Assembly: GCF_025766255.1 (NCBI RefSeq)
Contig: NW_026516699.1
Span: forward strand, 248,001-312,000
Length of the DNA stretch: 64,000 bases
From: Zychaea mexicana
Lineage: Eukaryota; Mucoromycota; Mucoromycetes; Mucorales; Lichtheimiaceae
Direction of reading: 5' to 3'
Position 1 is the stretch's first letter. Every line of letters starts with the position of its first letter. Below are positions 45,150 through 58,239 of this stretch, piece after piece. The notes below the pieces were generated by a model. That model saw only the letters and a list, made by a program, of their open reading frames with translations, was not told the DNA's origin and did not search any database. The translations under genes were made by a program, and so were the position numbers.

Positions 45150-47096
45150 ATGGCAGCAGTTTTACGACTACCCGAGAGTGCGGCCAAGGATGTCCTTCTA
45201 GTCTATAAATACACAAAATCTCAAGGTGTTGCCAAACTTGAAACTGCCACTGATATTTCATTGGAGGTAAATAAAAACGCTGGAAAAAAGAACTGACAGA
45301 TTTCTGCTATATGAATTCGCGGTTGAATGGAAGACTTAAGTGATGTTCACTGGTGAAAATTCTTTGCATCCAGGTGTCTGGTGAAAAGGTCGATGGCATT
45401 ACAACCATTTGCAAGTTCCTTGCTTCGAAAACCAAGCCTGAGCTTTTGGGCGATGGCAAGGAAAACCAAGCTGAGGTGAGTAGCTTGAAACTATGGAAAA
45501 ATAGCGCGTCTTTTAGGTTTAATAGAGAAGGTGTGTATTTGAGAAACGGAGAGCTAAATAATACATTATTTAGGTTGAAGAATGGTCTAACTGGGCTACC
45601 ACTACTTTCAAGAGTGCGGCTTCTAAGGAAGTCCATGCTGCCCTTCAGGTAATAGCGACGGATACATATTGACAACATGCTTAAACAGCTATGGTTGACG
45701 TGATACATAAACGGCTTTCAGAAATTGAACGGTCACTTGACTACCCGCACCTTCTTGGTCAGCAACCAGCTTTCCTTGGCTGATTTAATCGTATTTGCTC
45801 ATGTCCACCATGTCTCTGTAAGTTATTAAGCGTGGCGATGTTAAATCGCATGAAAGAATGATTCAGTTTTATACGTGCACATGCTGTTTCTTATGGGTAT
45901 GTTTATATTAAACGTGTGCTATATTTTATAATTGCAAAATAGAAAAACCTCAGAGTTACCACCACTCCCAACGTATTGCGATGGTTCGATTTGATCCAGA
46001 ACGTCGTTATCGTTAAGAACAACTTGGTCAACGACTTTGCTCCTTTAGAAGTCAATTTGGATGACGTTCCTGAGCCTGCTGCTCCTGTAAGCTGTCAAAT
46101 CTTCATTTTTTGGCTTTTGGTTGGATTAGAATGAATGCTCAATATCAACACGGTTTGCATCGATGTTTTTACAGAAGGCAGATAAGAAGAAGGGTGACAA
46201 GAAGGGCGATAAGAAGGAAGCCGAAAAGAAGGAAGAAGGTGGCAAGAAGGATAAGAAGGACAAGAAAGAGAAGAAGGAAAAGAAGGAAAAGAAGCGTAAA
46301 GTGTCGTTTATTATTACTCAACATATCAACATACGTTAGCGGGTAGAAACAGAGATGAAGCAGGTATTAACAAATATGCTGTATACCCAAAATAGCTGCC
46401 GAGCCTGCTGCTCCCGAACAGCCCGTCTTCACTCGACTCGATATCCGTGTTGGTTATATCCGCTCGTGCAAGAAGCACGAAGCTGCCGACGCTTTGTACG
46501 TTGAAGAAATCGATATGGGTGATGGTGAGGGAGTCTACCGTACCGTTGTTTCTGGTCTCGTCAAGTGGTATCCTCTCGAAGAAATGCAGGTATTGTATCA
46601 TGTCATCATACATATTGGCTATTTCAAATGGTGGGGAGAGATCAAATCCATATTGATTTTTGGAAAACCATTAGAATCGATGGGTTATTGTCATGGCCAA
46701 CTTGAAGCCTGCCAGCATGCGTGGTATCAAGTCTGAGGGTATGGTTCTCTGCGCCACGGCTCCCGATGGCAGCAAGGTCGAACTGTTGTCGCCTGTTGAT
46801 ACCAGCAAGGTTAAGCCTGGTGACAGAATCTACATTGAAGGATTGGAAGGTACTGGATGAGACGAACAGATAAAGCAAAAGCGATCGTAATATTAACATA
46901 TTGTGTGTGTACTTCAGGCGAACCTGAGAAGGTGCTTCCTCCCAAGAAGAAATACTTCGAGGCTGTCCAGCCCGACTTCAACACCAAGGAGGATACGCTC
47001 GCTTACTACCAAGACAAGCCCTTCCTTATCAAGACCGCTTCTGGCGAACCTGTCCAGTGCAAGGTCGCCACTGTCCAGGGCGGTGGTATCAAATAA
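45150..47096 (+). CDS. Arc1/p43-like tRNA-binding cofactor of aminoacyl-tRNA synthetases
   Basis: Cytosolic cofactor that docks synthetases (in yeast MetRS and GluRS) and delivers tRNA. Nine exons: 45150-45266, 45374-45475, 45574-45648, 45722-45817, 45943-46086, 46175-46295, 46396-46589, 46675-46849 and 46918-47096, about 400 residues. The N-terminal GST-C-like domain reads WATTTFKSAASKEVHAAL, LVSNQLSLADLIVFAHV and NVLRWFDLIQN. A Lys/Glu-rich linker (about residues 180-220) is made of KKGDKK-type repeats. The C-terminal EMAPII-like OB-fold has DIRVGYIRSCKKHEAADALY, RTVVSGLVKWYPLEEMQ, RWVIVMANLKPASMRGIKS and SEGMVLCAT. The long basic linker and OB fold bind tRNA. Yeast Arc1 is 376 residues, so length agrees. 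Confidence 0.94.
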
Positions 47097-47747
47097 AGTA
47101 AATAATAAGAATAAAATAAAAAAAGAAGCAAGTCGATACTTTTTGTATGAAAGATTATGTACATTTCTCTCTCTCTCTATCCCCTCATTTGCGCTCCATT
47201 ATATAAAGTAACATTTCAACTTGTTGTTATTAAATTTTTAAAGCGTAGTTTTGTTAAAATACCATTTTGAAGGATTGAATCGTCAACAATCACTGAGACA
47301 GACTCTAAAAAGCATATCTGGGTATAATAACACAGAGCTTTTCGTCTGACTTGCGATGTATCTTGAGCAAAACGATTTTGTATATCTGTCATATATGCAT
47401 CTTATATCTCCTATACTACTTCAAAAATGGTTGACAAGGTAATTCTATGAGTCGCGATGCAGGTAACGTACTTTTTCAGAAGACCGGCGATAATAGGCCT
47501 TTATGAATCTAACATCCACTAATTTATTCTCGCAAATGAAGAGAGAGGTATTGTATAAATGTTGATTAGCATCAGAAACACATAGAAACAGTAAAATCAC
47601 AGCACAATGCTGTGCAACCATACTCCTTGTCGCGCTCTACTATGAAACAGAACGCGATATTCCAATTTTTTGTATTTCGCGCCGCCCAATTCGCGTTTCC
47701 CTTTATTTCATATATTCCTCCGCCACTGTTAAAACCTCGTAATTTGA
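47097..47747. other. Intergenic region before the polymerase eta gene
   Basis: 3' flank of Arc1 and 5' flank of the polymerase eta gene. A frame from 47502 to a GTATTG donor near 47548 (FMNLTSTNLFSQMKRE) could be an extra upstream exon of polymerase eta, but no clean splice into 47748 was found. Nothing else is seen. Confidence 0.45.
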
Positions 47748-50430
47748 ATGCAAGCACGTAATGAGTTGCCACCAAGCCTGAAAGGGTCTCGTTGCATTGT
47801 GCACATTGATTTGGGTATATCTTTTTAAAGAAAGGTTTGCAAATATACACTTTCCTATTAACGCGCTTTTTCCTACATTCAAGATTGCTTCTATTGTCAA
47901 GTTGGTAAAGTTTCGTTCGCCTACTACAACACAGTACCAGTGAATGCCGAAGTACTCGCTTACAAATATTTTAAAATTACTATAGAGCAAGTACGTCTGG
48001 GTCTTTCGTCAGAAGAGCCAGTAGCAGTACAGCAATGGCATGGTTTAATTGCAGGTAAAACGCATACCATTCGTCACATTGTAAAAAGAATGAGGACTTT
48101 ATCTTAAACTTTGAAATAGTGAACTATGCTGCGCGAAAAGCTGGGGTTCAGCGAATGGCAAATGTCGTTGAAGCAAAAAAGGCTTGTCCTGGTATGTGTT
48201 TAACTACAAGAAAACCATGTATAAGCGAGCTTTTCTTTTAAAACAATACTCTACACATATGTGCATACATAGACATTACGTTCGTCCATGTTGCTACGTA
48301 CGGTCCAGATGACCAAGAACCGCATTATTATCCAAATCCCAATCGATCAACCCACAAAGTATCGCTAGATCCTTATCGGCAAGCTTCCAAACGCATCTTT
48401 GCTATTTTCAGAAAATATTGCGACACGATTCAGAAAATCGGTTCGGATGAAGGATTTATGGATATGACGACCAAAGTAAACGAACGTATCATGCAAGAAT
48501 ATCTACCTCATTTATTGGATAAAATTGACGATGACGTGTGTGATGTGCCTATCAATTGGGACGAACTCGGTGTCGCTATGGGTGGAGAAGGTCCCACAAC
48601 ATGGCAGGATCTTCAACTCGCTGTAGGTGCAAAAATCGCAAAGGAAATTCGGCAAGAAATCTTTGATGAGCTTCACTATACGTGTTCTGCTGGTAAGTGA
48701 GGCGATGGTATTGTGAGAAACAAAAAGACATAGGTGATTAATACTACGCGTGTTGCTCACTCAATCTACTTTACAACTGTCTCTTTTACTGCATGTTTAA
48801 AGGTATTGCTCATTGCAAAGTTGTTGCAAAACTGTGCTCAAGTCGTAATAAGCCCAACAAACAAACAGTATTGCGGAAATCAGCAGCAATGGAATTTATG
48901 CGCGAGATTCCATTTACCAAAATCAGAAATTTGGGCGGCAAGTTGGGCAATGAAGTTGAGAGCGAATTGGGTATCGAAACTGCCGGTGATGTTTGGTAAG
49001 GCATGTTACTCTTCTTATTGAACACAACCAGTATTACATGAGTAACAAGTATCTATCCTCCTCCCTGTACACAATCTGGCATGTTTCATAGGAAATATGA
49101 CTTGGAAGATCTTCAGAAACGGTTTGGTGAATCCACAGGCTTGTGGATTTACAATGTTGTGCGCGGAGATGATGAAGAAGAGGGTAATTATTTCGAGGAG
49201 AGAAGAATATTTTTGGTGATGTAGGCTCGAAAATGGTTGTTGTTGTGTATGCTTAATTTTGTTAGCATGATACGTGTCTGTGTATGCGGATGTGCAATAT
49301 TCTATGTTTTCATCTTGGTAGTTAATGTGACGAAAGCCCCTAAATCGCTTATGGCGTCTAAATCTCACCGGCCTCCGGTTCGAACCTCAGAGGATATGTA
49401 CAGATGGATGGGTATTCTTTCTGCTGAACTGCACAATCGGATATTGACGAACTTTGAAGATTTTCAACAATGGCCCCGAACTATATCAGTAAGTCCACTT
49501 TGAGATCTTTGATAAAGATTTGTGTGCGTAATATGTTTGTAAGTCAAAGAACTTAATATCCGCTATAAACATTAGCTGTCCTTACGAACTACTCAGGATA
49601 CGGCTTACAGAACAAAATCTTGTCCAATGTTAAGTCGAGATAGCATGAAAAGTCCTGGTAAGGGAATAGCAAAAAAAAAAAACTTGTCTAAATGCTTTAT
49701 TTTTTTTTTCATCATGATTATGGAAGGAAGGTGAGACTAATGCAAGTGACTCCTCTTTTCTGTATATAATTTAAAACTGATAGATAAATTGACTCAAAAA
49801 ACGATCGATCTACTTGGCCCTATAGAAGATGCGACCCCTTGCGTAGGGATGTCCTTACAAGCAACTGGTTTAGTTATGGACCAGTCAGCTACCAATCATA
49901 GCATCGCTAAATTATTTGAACAGCAGCAGCGACATCGACGACCGGATGTTGGTAGTAGTTCAGGGGAGCAGCAGGAACATTTGGAACATCAAAGACTTCA
50001 ATCTCCCAAGGAACAATCAATAACGATGCCTACGACATCCGTGACATCTACTCAACAGCAAGTATCACCATCCTCGATACCACCAAAGAAAACAGGACTT
50101 TTGAGCTTTTACTCCAAAAAGATCCTGCAAGAAGAAAAGGCCAATCATACTACCACAGACGGTGACACAGATAACTGGTTCTGCGATAAGTGCTTCAAGA
50201 AGATACCCCGAACTAACATTGAAGAGCACACCGATTATCATTTTGCGCTTGACCTGCAGAATCAAGAACGAAGTGGGAGTCACAGCAATAATTCTAATCA
50301 CAATAACAACAACAGCAACAAACGAGGATCACCATCATCGTCAACTAATAACAATAATAGAAAAGGGTCACCTGAAGATGTAAAGAGAAAGAGGCTCTTT
50401 TTCTTTCAGCCTCAAGGGCAAAAGCGGTAG
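47748..50430 (+). CDS. DNA polymerase eta (Rad30-like, translesion synthesis)
   Basis: Y-family polymerase that bypasses UV photoproducts at the nuclear replication fork. Ten exons: 47748-47814, 47884-47904, 47986-48054, 48120-48191, 48273-48692, 48803-48995, 49092-49183, 49322-49488, 49576-49657 and 49784-50430, all phases matched, about 609 residues. Catalytic motifs: CIVHIDLDCFYCQVEQVRLG (first metal aspartates), VNYAARKAGVQR, KVSLDPYRQASK, and KIGSDEGFMD, equivalent to the SIDE motif, with D and E kept. The thumb has GIAHCKVVAKLCSSRNKPN, and a little-finger region follows. Near residue 505 TGLLSFYSKK resembles a non-canonical PCNA-binding box. A UBZ finger (CDKCFKKIPRTNIEEHTDYH) lies near residues 530-550, and the end is basic. 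ATG 47748 is the first in frame; an additional N-terminal exon cannot be excluded. Confidence 0.93.
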
Positions 50431-50858
50431 TTCTTGTCATCATAATCATAATTGAACTAGTAGTATACGTACGTGTAAATAAGTTTGATCTATCTGTAAA
50501 AAGTTTGATGTTTTATGTAATTTTTAATTATTATTAATATACGTATAAATATATAACTTAAATAGAGTTTGTTTCGCCACTCATACAGTATGTAGGGATG
50601 GTTATGTTGATATAGCATAAATTACTGCAAACAAAATAAACTATTGTTATATTGCTGTAGATTATGTAGAGATAGCGTAAAGGTAGTATGAAACACGATA
50701 TTTTGGGTGAGCCGTGAAGGAGGAACGTTGGTGTAGGATATCATGAAATGATCAATAGGAAAGTATAGAGGAGGTTTGTGGACACGTTAGAAGTTAGAGA
50801 GCGTTATACCAGTACCACGCTTTTTTCGGCTTTTTTTCTTGTATAATTTTAGAATTTT
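50431..50858. other. Convergent intergenic region
   Basis: 3' flanks of the polymerase eta gene and the seven-TM protein gene. Very AT-rich around 50510-50570. Nothing else is seen. Confidence 0.6.
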
Positions 50859-52305
50859 CTAAAACGACTTGTGCAGACTCGAATCCGGTGCAGTTGACTG
50901 GCTTCCGTGATCATCCTCATTGGGTGTGACCATGACAAACGCGTTGCTAGGGTTGTGCTCCATGCCAACACCGTAGCCGTTCTTTTCCTTGTGGTCAACA
51001 GAGAAGGTGGCTTGCATGGTATCATTAGGGTTTGAAGTGCTGTTGATGTGATCCTTAGCTTTCTTGCTTGCTGGATTGCTCGTGACCTGAGTACGATGAA
51101 ATTATGTGACAATCCAGTTATTAACATTCCTTTCTTGAGGCTGACAGTTAAGGTTAGCAAACATACCCAATGAACGGTAACGACGTTAATTGTCACATCG
51201 ATAGTGCAGCAAGTCAAGCAGACAACACCACGCTCACGACCGTTCATGATGGTCAAGACAAGAATGTTTGCAAAAGAAATGAGCAAGCAGACGACGGAGG
51301 CAACAAGTGTCCGTCGTGCAACGTCGTGAAGACGGGTTGATTTCCAGTCGGTGGAGATGCTCTTGCCTGATTGGACAAGAGGCTTGACGAAAAGGATCGT
51401 CATATACATGTTGAAGATCTGATTATGACAATTAGAACAGTATGGAGTTAGTCGCGTTATTTTGAAGAAAGCTTTATCTGCTGGTTAAATACATACGAAA
51501 TCATAGACCAGCAATGGAATACTGGCAATTGGCTGCAAACCAATCATACAGGTACCGTCGTCTTTTAGTTCGGCAATGTGAAAGATAAGCTAATTGCGTT
51601 CACGAAAGAAGTTAGGGTTTGTTAGTCGTTGATGTCCGTTATAAAGAAAAGCTTGCTTCTCTGGAGGGGGAGCGAAGCGGACGATCATTACCATGAGAGA
51701 GAAGGTGAAGATAAACGGAGTCATCAAAAGAAGATGGAACTTGTACGACCATGTTTTCATTCTTGCTTTACGAACGGCGGACACGACCCACACCTTTTCG
51801 ATCAGCCTATGTAATTGATTTTCAGGGTTGAGTTATTCGTAGAAGTTACTTTATAATTCAAAACGCATATCGTCGTAGCAGTGTCTTTACCAAAAGTAAA
51901 TTGTGAGCTTTGTTCCTGCGTAAAAGACATCGCAAGTAAGCTCGGAAAGCAGACATGACATATTGTTACCTAGATCACACATCCTTTCTTAGTATGAATT
52001 TCAAAATAATTTGCGTCTGAGGTTCAAGTTTTTGTAATAGTACCATTGTTGGTCGAAGCAAGCAAAATAGCACTGTAGGTGAATCCCCACGAGTTGATGT
52101 ACAGGCAGATAACGAGCCATCGTGAATAGGTCAAGTATTTGAAATCAACGTTGTATGTCTTCACACCGAACAGAACACACATAACAGTGACAGAAAGCAA
52201 GGCGATCAATTGCGAAGTCAGCTCGGTCGTGTCGGGCTGCATGGCCTGAACGAGCTCATCAGCGATAGTGGAATTGTGAATAGGGTCAAGAGTGCCTGGA
52301 TCCAT
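50859..52305 (-). CDS. Seven-transmembrane protein, receptor-like topology, unidentified family
   Basis: Six exons: 52044-52305, 51891-51969, 51692-51806, 51497-51589, 51167-51418 and 50859-51086, phases matched, about 342 residues. The N-terminus is short, polar and carries an NST glycosylation site. I count seven hydrophobic segments: LIALLSVTVMCVLFGV, RWLVICLYINSWGFTYSAIL, the exon 2 segment, LLLMTPFIFTFSLMLIFHI, IASIPLLVYDFIFNMYMTIL, TLVASVVCLLISFANILVL and VVCLTCCTIDVTINVVTVH. The C-terminal tail of about 75 residues is Ser/Asn-rich and polar, presumably cytosolic. Cysteines between segments 2-3 could pair with a later loop. Topology is that of a G-protein-coupled receptor, but I recognise no known class; it could also be a fungal-specific membrane protein. 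The splice at 51692 removes an in-frame stop and restores SLMLIFHIAEL. Confidence 0.65.
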
Positions 52306-54962
52306 CTTTGAATTGAGAACGATGCAAAAGAGAAATAAGAATCTTTTGTGTTTTCTATTTTACACGTACTTGTTTATATCTTTTGCTCTCCCTAAAAAAC
52401 ACTGAAGCCAATATAGGCGCACATAACCATTTGCTGCTACTACTATTGCTGGTGCTGCTATGCTGCTTAATGCCCATCATCGTTTTTTGTGCACCATGCT
52501 GTGTGGTGGAGTATTATCGCTCCCTGTCCTTGACTATTCCACTGATACTTTAACCCCTTATTTTCTGCTTCTCTCTTGCTACTCCCTTCCCTCCTGATTC
52601 AGCCACATATAAGCTGGCAGTATGATATTATTTTGCCTCCTTTTTTCTGCCTTGCTACTATTCTGAACTCTTGTACATATAGTGCGTACCGCATTGGGTC
52701 CATTTGACGTCTTTGCCCTTAAGAAAAAGTTGTATCTGACAAGAAAAAGCAGCACCATGCGTAACAATTCATATAATATTCTACTTTTTTTTAATTTCGA
52801 CGCCATCATGGAAAATACACTACATTAAAGAGATGAAAGGCAAGAAAGACCAGAATTAGCAGCACCTTACTTTCTCCCCTAGTATATGTGATTCACGGAC
52901 TATCGGGAAGGGAGGTTGAGGGGAAAATTAACTTTGGAAGCAGTGACTAGTAGTAAACAGACAAAACGTATACACACATGCAACCGGTCGAAATTTTATC
53001 TTTTCATTTGATATAGGGCTATCAAGTACGTAATAGTATTGGTACTACTAGTAGTGCGTATGCGGGTTTATCCTTAGGATCCGGGAAAGTAAAAGAGGGA
53101 GGCGGGGAGGTAAAGAGGACGAGGAGCGAAGAGAAAATGCATGTCAATGTTTGATGTATTTTTCATGAGACGTATAGCTTATGTAGGTTCTCTTGTTCCA
53201 CTTGCCGATCCCCCATATTCCCTCTCTTTCTCTCTTGTGTGCCATGCACCCTTGGATATACGGACGCATCTCTTGACTCTCTCTCTCTCTCCATCCCTCC
53301 TCACTCCTATTTCACGCGCACCACAGCGAGAAACAATGACACTTTCGTTCCTCCGCCATTGATACCACCGTTTTATTCTCCTTTGTTGTAACGCTTTTGA
53401 AGTTTACTTGCTATGAGCACTTGGCTGCTGTTGTGCTGCAAGTGTGCGTGGTGTGCATACGTGATTGTGGCCGTCACTATCGTCATCAGCCTTATTTACC
53501 TGTTATACTAATGACGTTTGAACTCTTTTTTTTCTTCATCCCAATTTTTTTGTGGTAAGGAGACTGCAATACCAAATGGCCCTTTGGTGTAAACGCAAAT
53601 TTTGCTCAAGAGTGAGCAGAGAAGAGAAGGAGGTGTACACTGTGCGTGCTCTTTTTATACTGCTGCATGTACGGTAGTAGTGATCTGTTTCTTTTCCTTT
53701 CAAACTTTCTTATAATATTATTCAAATTAGAGCTTGTCCACATATACAATATACCTAGAGCGCTATAATTTGGCGATTTGACACGATGTGTGTATGCTTC
53801 ATAAAACTATTTTGAGAACTTGCATTTGAAAACATTTGAAATGTTGGATGTTTTAAAAAATTATATTATGTAAATACAAACAAATATATAGTTTAGTTAC
53901 ATCAAGGAGCCCCTTTTTAACATGGACCATCACGAATTAGCCAGTTCAAAGGCGGGCATGATTGACAGGATTCCATGTAACACGATTGAGGGTATAGAGT
54001 GTATATCCATAAATGCATGTTTCGTGCATATCATGACGAACAATTAGCTTACATATCAGCACGCGACAGCTAAAACGCGATGTGGACCGATTTTGTGAAC
54101 GCCACTTGTTTATCGTGGTGTGATGTCTAAACTAACATATAGCTACTGAATGGATATCACGCTCTTTGCATGTCCCATATTGTCGTGGTTATACAGTGAG
54201 GCCAGATCAGCACACAGCGAAATAAATGATGTAGTTTGGCCAGGAAATCGAAGGCAGGACATCGATACTATTACTACATCACTTGGTCTGTCACGTTTTG
54301 ATTTCCTTTTGTTCCTTTATTATACTAAGCATCTATAGGGAACATAGTAACCTTATTTGTATGCTATAATGAACAACTTCGGCACCTATATGGAGCACAT
54401 AACAAAATTGCAGCATGTACTGTAGTGAAGCCCACTGATCTCCACACATCAAGAAGAGAAAGAAGAGATACAGTTGTGCGTTTTCTTGAAATGACATGCC
54501 TGAGTGTTGTAGCAGCCGCATTGAAACAGTCGACTTTATAAGAAAATGACGTTTTTTTTATGTCCCTTTACTTAATCTTTATAGGAGACAGAAGACTATT
54601 TTCACGCTTGAATGATGATCGGTGAAGTAGGTTAGGTTACATAACTTATATTGACAACAGAACAGCAACATAAACATATGCATACAAGTAACAGCAACAA
54701 AAGAAGATGCTTCCTGTTATACTACAGGGTCATCATGATACTATAAATCGCAGATAGAAATAAAACCGATTAATTTAGACGGGATCGAAAGAGCTTCTTG
54801 TTTGGTTTAATGTTTTGGATGTTGGAATATACATATACAAATTCATCAGGAACGGATAAAAATAAGCGAATACGAAAACTACAGATAATGATTATGACAG
54901 GAATACAAGCACTGGGTCACTTTGGCTATTATCATAATGACAACAGCAGCAGTGAGCAGCCG
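52306..54962. other. Long intergenic region
   Basis: About 2.7 kb between the divergent 5' end of the seven-TM gene and the 3' end of the uracil-DNA glycosylase gene. It contains purine/pyrimidine tracts (53250-53300) and a small palindrome TACTACTAGTAGT near 53042. A plus-strand frame at 54798-55082 is the antisense of the glycosylase's last exon. No gene is supported. Confidence 0.55.
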
Positions 54963-56674
54963 TTAATTATCAGCGAGACAGTTCCAGTTTATTGGGTCTC
55001 TGGCATTTTGTTGCAGGTATTCGTTGGCTTGTTTGAAGTGGCCACAGGTGAGAAATCCTCCTATAGAGAAGATGTCATATAACGCGTAATTTAGCAAAAC
55101 GTATAAATAGATAAAAAACGATCATGTTCTCAATAATATATGCTGCTGAAGTATAAAAAACAGGCTTACGGTGAGCAGAGAGGGGAGAGGGATGTACGGA
55201 TTTGAGCACCAAATGTTTCTACGATTCGATCATGTATGATACGGTCAGCACGCATCTAGTTTTAGTTTCTTCTGGTCTCATCCCTTTCTCTTATCTCCCC
55301 GTCCTAACTCCTTGCTTGCTTCGTTAAAGCTTATTACCGATTTGTTGATTTTAGCTCCTTTACTTTGAGCATGGGCGCCCCAAAGCATAAAGACAACGTG
55401 TTCTTTCTTTTCGTTGATATGTCTGATAACAGCATCTATGGTATATTTTGCATATACGTCAGAAAGACAGAGAAACACATGGAAACAGTCAGATCCTATT
55501 TGGCTCAAGTACACGCTCTTTTCACCTTCCTTCCCAATAAGTAGAAACAAAAGGATACATGGCTTACCTGTAAATTTCTCCCAGCCTCGGTTAGCATGAC
55601 TGCCAGCCTCCTTTGCCCTGACCGTCAGGGATGTGTTTAGTAGCAACACACCCTGATGTGCCCATTTTTCAAGAAATCTACAATAAGCAACGTAGCAGTT
55701 CGCTTTGTATTTCAGTACTACTTTCTTTCCAAAGTATTCTTTCATTAGGTAGTAGGCGGTAGTTGTGCGTTATTACTGCTGTAGTCACTAGTCTTTAGTT
55801 GGCATATATTCTGTTCTTTACCCGTGCTTTGGTGCTGTGAAATCGGGAAAGTCATTTCGCAGCGCCTTATAGATATTCTCCAGGGATGGTGGGGTACGTA
55901 CTCCTTTTACAACTGAAAAGCACAATCCATGTGCCTGATTCGGACCGTGGTACGGATCTGGGAAAGAGACGAGACCAATCAACATCACCTTTTCGCTGTT
56001 CTCATGCTGACCATATTTCTTTTCTAAAAAAAAGAGTCAATCAACGCTACCTTGACCAATGATAACGACCTTTACCTCCGAAGGAGGCGTCAAATGTGTC
56101 CAGCTGTAGATTTTCGGGCCTAGCGAAAGAGAAATATACATACTCGCTTAAGTAAGTCTAGAATAATTTCATAAGTTGTATCTATCCCTATTCATTTATC
56201 CTTATTCATTTACCTGGAGGGTAAATGGTCTTTTTGGCAGTTGCTTCAGCCTTCAGAAACTTTTTCAACTGTGGTATGCTATACATGAGTATTATTCGGT
56301 TCCTTTTCGTTTCAATCAAGAAGGGATAAACGTACCGTGGTAAAGTAAGGTTTTGTCAGCTCAGCCTTCAACACTTTGGCCCAATCGTAGTGCAAGGTGT
56401 CAAGTTCGAGTTCCAACAAGGTTTTCAGTTCGTCACTAAGATCAGTGAATAAGTCCTTGGTAGCCCGCTTTTCTTTTGTTGAAACTTCAAGTGAATCAAC
56501 TGTCGTCGTCGTCGTCGACGCCGTGTCATTCTTCTTGTCAGTTGCTGCGGGCGCTGCTTTCTTAAACATGGACAGCAAGGACGCTTGTCGCACAATGGCA
56601 GGCTTCTTGGGCGCACTGCCAGTTGCATTGTCATTATCGTCTTCCAATGCTCGTTTGTTGCTGCCGTTCTGCAT
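54963..56674 (-). CDS. Uracil-DNA glycosylase (family 1, UNG)
   Basis: Removes uracil from DNA to start base-excision repair. Eight exons: 56336-56674, 56214-56268, 56051-56119, 55822-55957, 55568-55677, 55435-55338, 55170-55218 and 54963-55060 (sixth exon 55338-55435), about 317 residues, the family length. Motifs: [20 protein letters not shown] (water-activating loop with catalytic D), [54 protein letters not shown] (uracil-specificity region) and the minor-groove loop [13 protein letters not shown], then DPINW near the end. The N-terminal tail has [11 protein letters not shown], a plausible PCNA-binding (PIP) box as in nuclear UNG2, next to basic residues. The first in-frame ATG is 56674, giving [10 protein letters not shown], a nuclear-type start. 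A positively charged in-frame leader without ATG precedes it. Confidence 0.95.
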
Positions 56675-56916
56675 TTCGTTTCTAGGATTTAAGGTAGAGA
56701 AGCTGCTTTGTCTTCGTGTCAAATTTAAAATAGGGGAATGTTTAGTGCGCGCCTCGCGTGCGCAGCGTGTCAAACATTTTTGACGGAGTTTATTGCCTCA
56801 ACGACATACGCGCCGCACACAGCAAAGTAATGGAGTAAATGGAAACGTGTTTCTTTTTTTCATTCAACACGCTTTTCATGGTGGCATAATAAACTAGAGT
56901 ACATCGCGGAGGAGAA

Positions 56917-58239
56917 TCACTCATCAGCGACTTTGATGATTTGTTTACCGAGGTTCTTTCCTTGCAAAACATCGATCAATGCCTCTGGTGCCTTTTCGAT
57001 TCCTTCTGCGACACTTTCTTTGTAGTTGATTTTTCCATCCAGCAGCCATTGTGTCACATCCTTTCGGAACTGCTCCTTCATATCCGCTTCATCACTGACA
57101 ATAAATCCCTCCACGCGTAATCGCTTCACAATAATCTGCATGAGATTGTGTGCAGTTTCTGGATGCTCGGCATACTGAGAAATCATACCACAGGCCACAA
57201 TTCTAAAGACAAACAAAGTATCATTAACTAAACGTTCACACGAAAAAAAAAACTCCCACCGCTACAACTCATTTTCGTCGCCACCTATTAATTACCGGCC
57301 ATAATTATTGCAATTTGCAATCGCAGCTTCAAGAGTCTTTCCACCGACATTATCAAAATAGATATCGATTCCTTTGGGACAGACTTCTTTAAGTTTAGTA
57401 CTGATATCGTCATTTTTATAGTTGAACGCCTCGTCAAACCCGATTTCCTTGAGATACACCGTTTTGTCATCGGCTCCTGCCGACCCTACTACGGTCATGC
57501 CATATACTTTGCCAATTTGACCTGCAAGCTGACCCACGGAGCTTGCTGCAGCAGAGACGTAGAGTGTTTTGCCTTTCTTTGGGCGTCCAATTTTCATCAT
57601 ACTAAGGCATTGGAGACGCAATAGGAGAAGAACTGATAAACATATACCGTTCCTTTCATTTGGCGCTCGTTCTCTGTATTATAGGTGCAGCACTTACCCC
57701 ACATAAGCGGTCATACCTGGCATCCCCAATAAGCCCAAATAGTAACTCGGGGGAAGTCCGGTATCCCTTGGATCGTTTTTGACCTGGTATTCTTCGGCCT
57801 GCTTTTCGTCTTGGACCAAGGTGTATTGCTCAAATAATCCGCCTGAAGATTGAACAAGGTCACCCTCCTTAAATTTGGGGTTGTTGGACTTGGTAACTAG
57901 ACTCATGGTTCCACATTTCAGGGGTTTGCCGATTTCAAACGCGTCAACATACGATTTGACGCTTGGATCGCGCATCCGTCCGCGCATATACGAGTCGATA
58001 GAGAGAGAAAGTTGCTTCAAGATGAATTGTCCATTCGAAAGTGGCGCGTCGAGGTCAAACTCTGTTTCTTTGATGGCCATGTCCTTTCCAACCTCCGGGA
58101 TGTAGCTGTCTGGAATTCTGGAAAAGATGACTTGCGTGTTTTTCACCATGATCGCTGCGTTTGCCCCTGCCGTAATAGTTGAGAAAGAACGAATAGCAAA
58201 TGTACAAAGATTTTTAGCGAAGAAAGGGTTTCGCAACAT
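56917..58239 (-). CDS. Zinc-independent MDR oxidoreductase (quinone/alkenal reductase-like), mitochondrial leader
   Basis: NADPH-dependent medium-chain reductase of the prostaglandin/leukotriene-B4 dehydrogenase and 2-alkenal reductase group, which reduces activated C=C bonds. Three exons: 57698-58239, 57296-57601 and 56917-57202, about 377 residues. The first 35 residues (MLRNPFFAKNLCTFAIRSFS and on) are basic and hydroxylated without acidic residues, a likely mitochondrial presequence. An internal ATG (MVKNTQVIFSR) could give a cytosolic form. Core motifs: LSLSIDSYMRGRMRD, LGLLGMPGMTAYVG, the nucleotide-binding TLYVSAAASSVGQLAGQIGK and VVGSAGADDK, FDNVGGKTLEAAI and CGMISQY. No zinc ligands, as expected. 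Substrate cannot be told. It is transcribed in the same direction as the glycosylase, about 240 bp before its start codon. Confidence 0.92.

Noticed and set aside
54798..55082. 94-codon plus-strand frame that looks protein-like
   Set aside because: It is the antisense of the last exon of uracil-DNA glycosylase (54963-55060).
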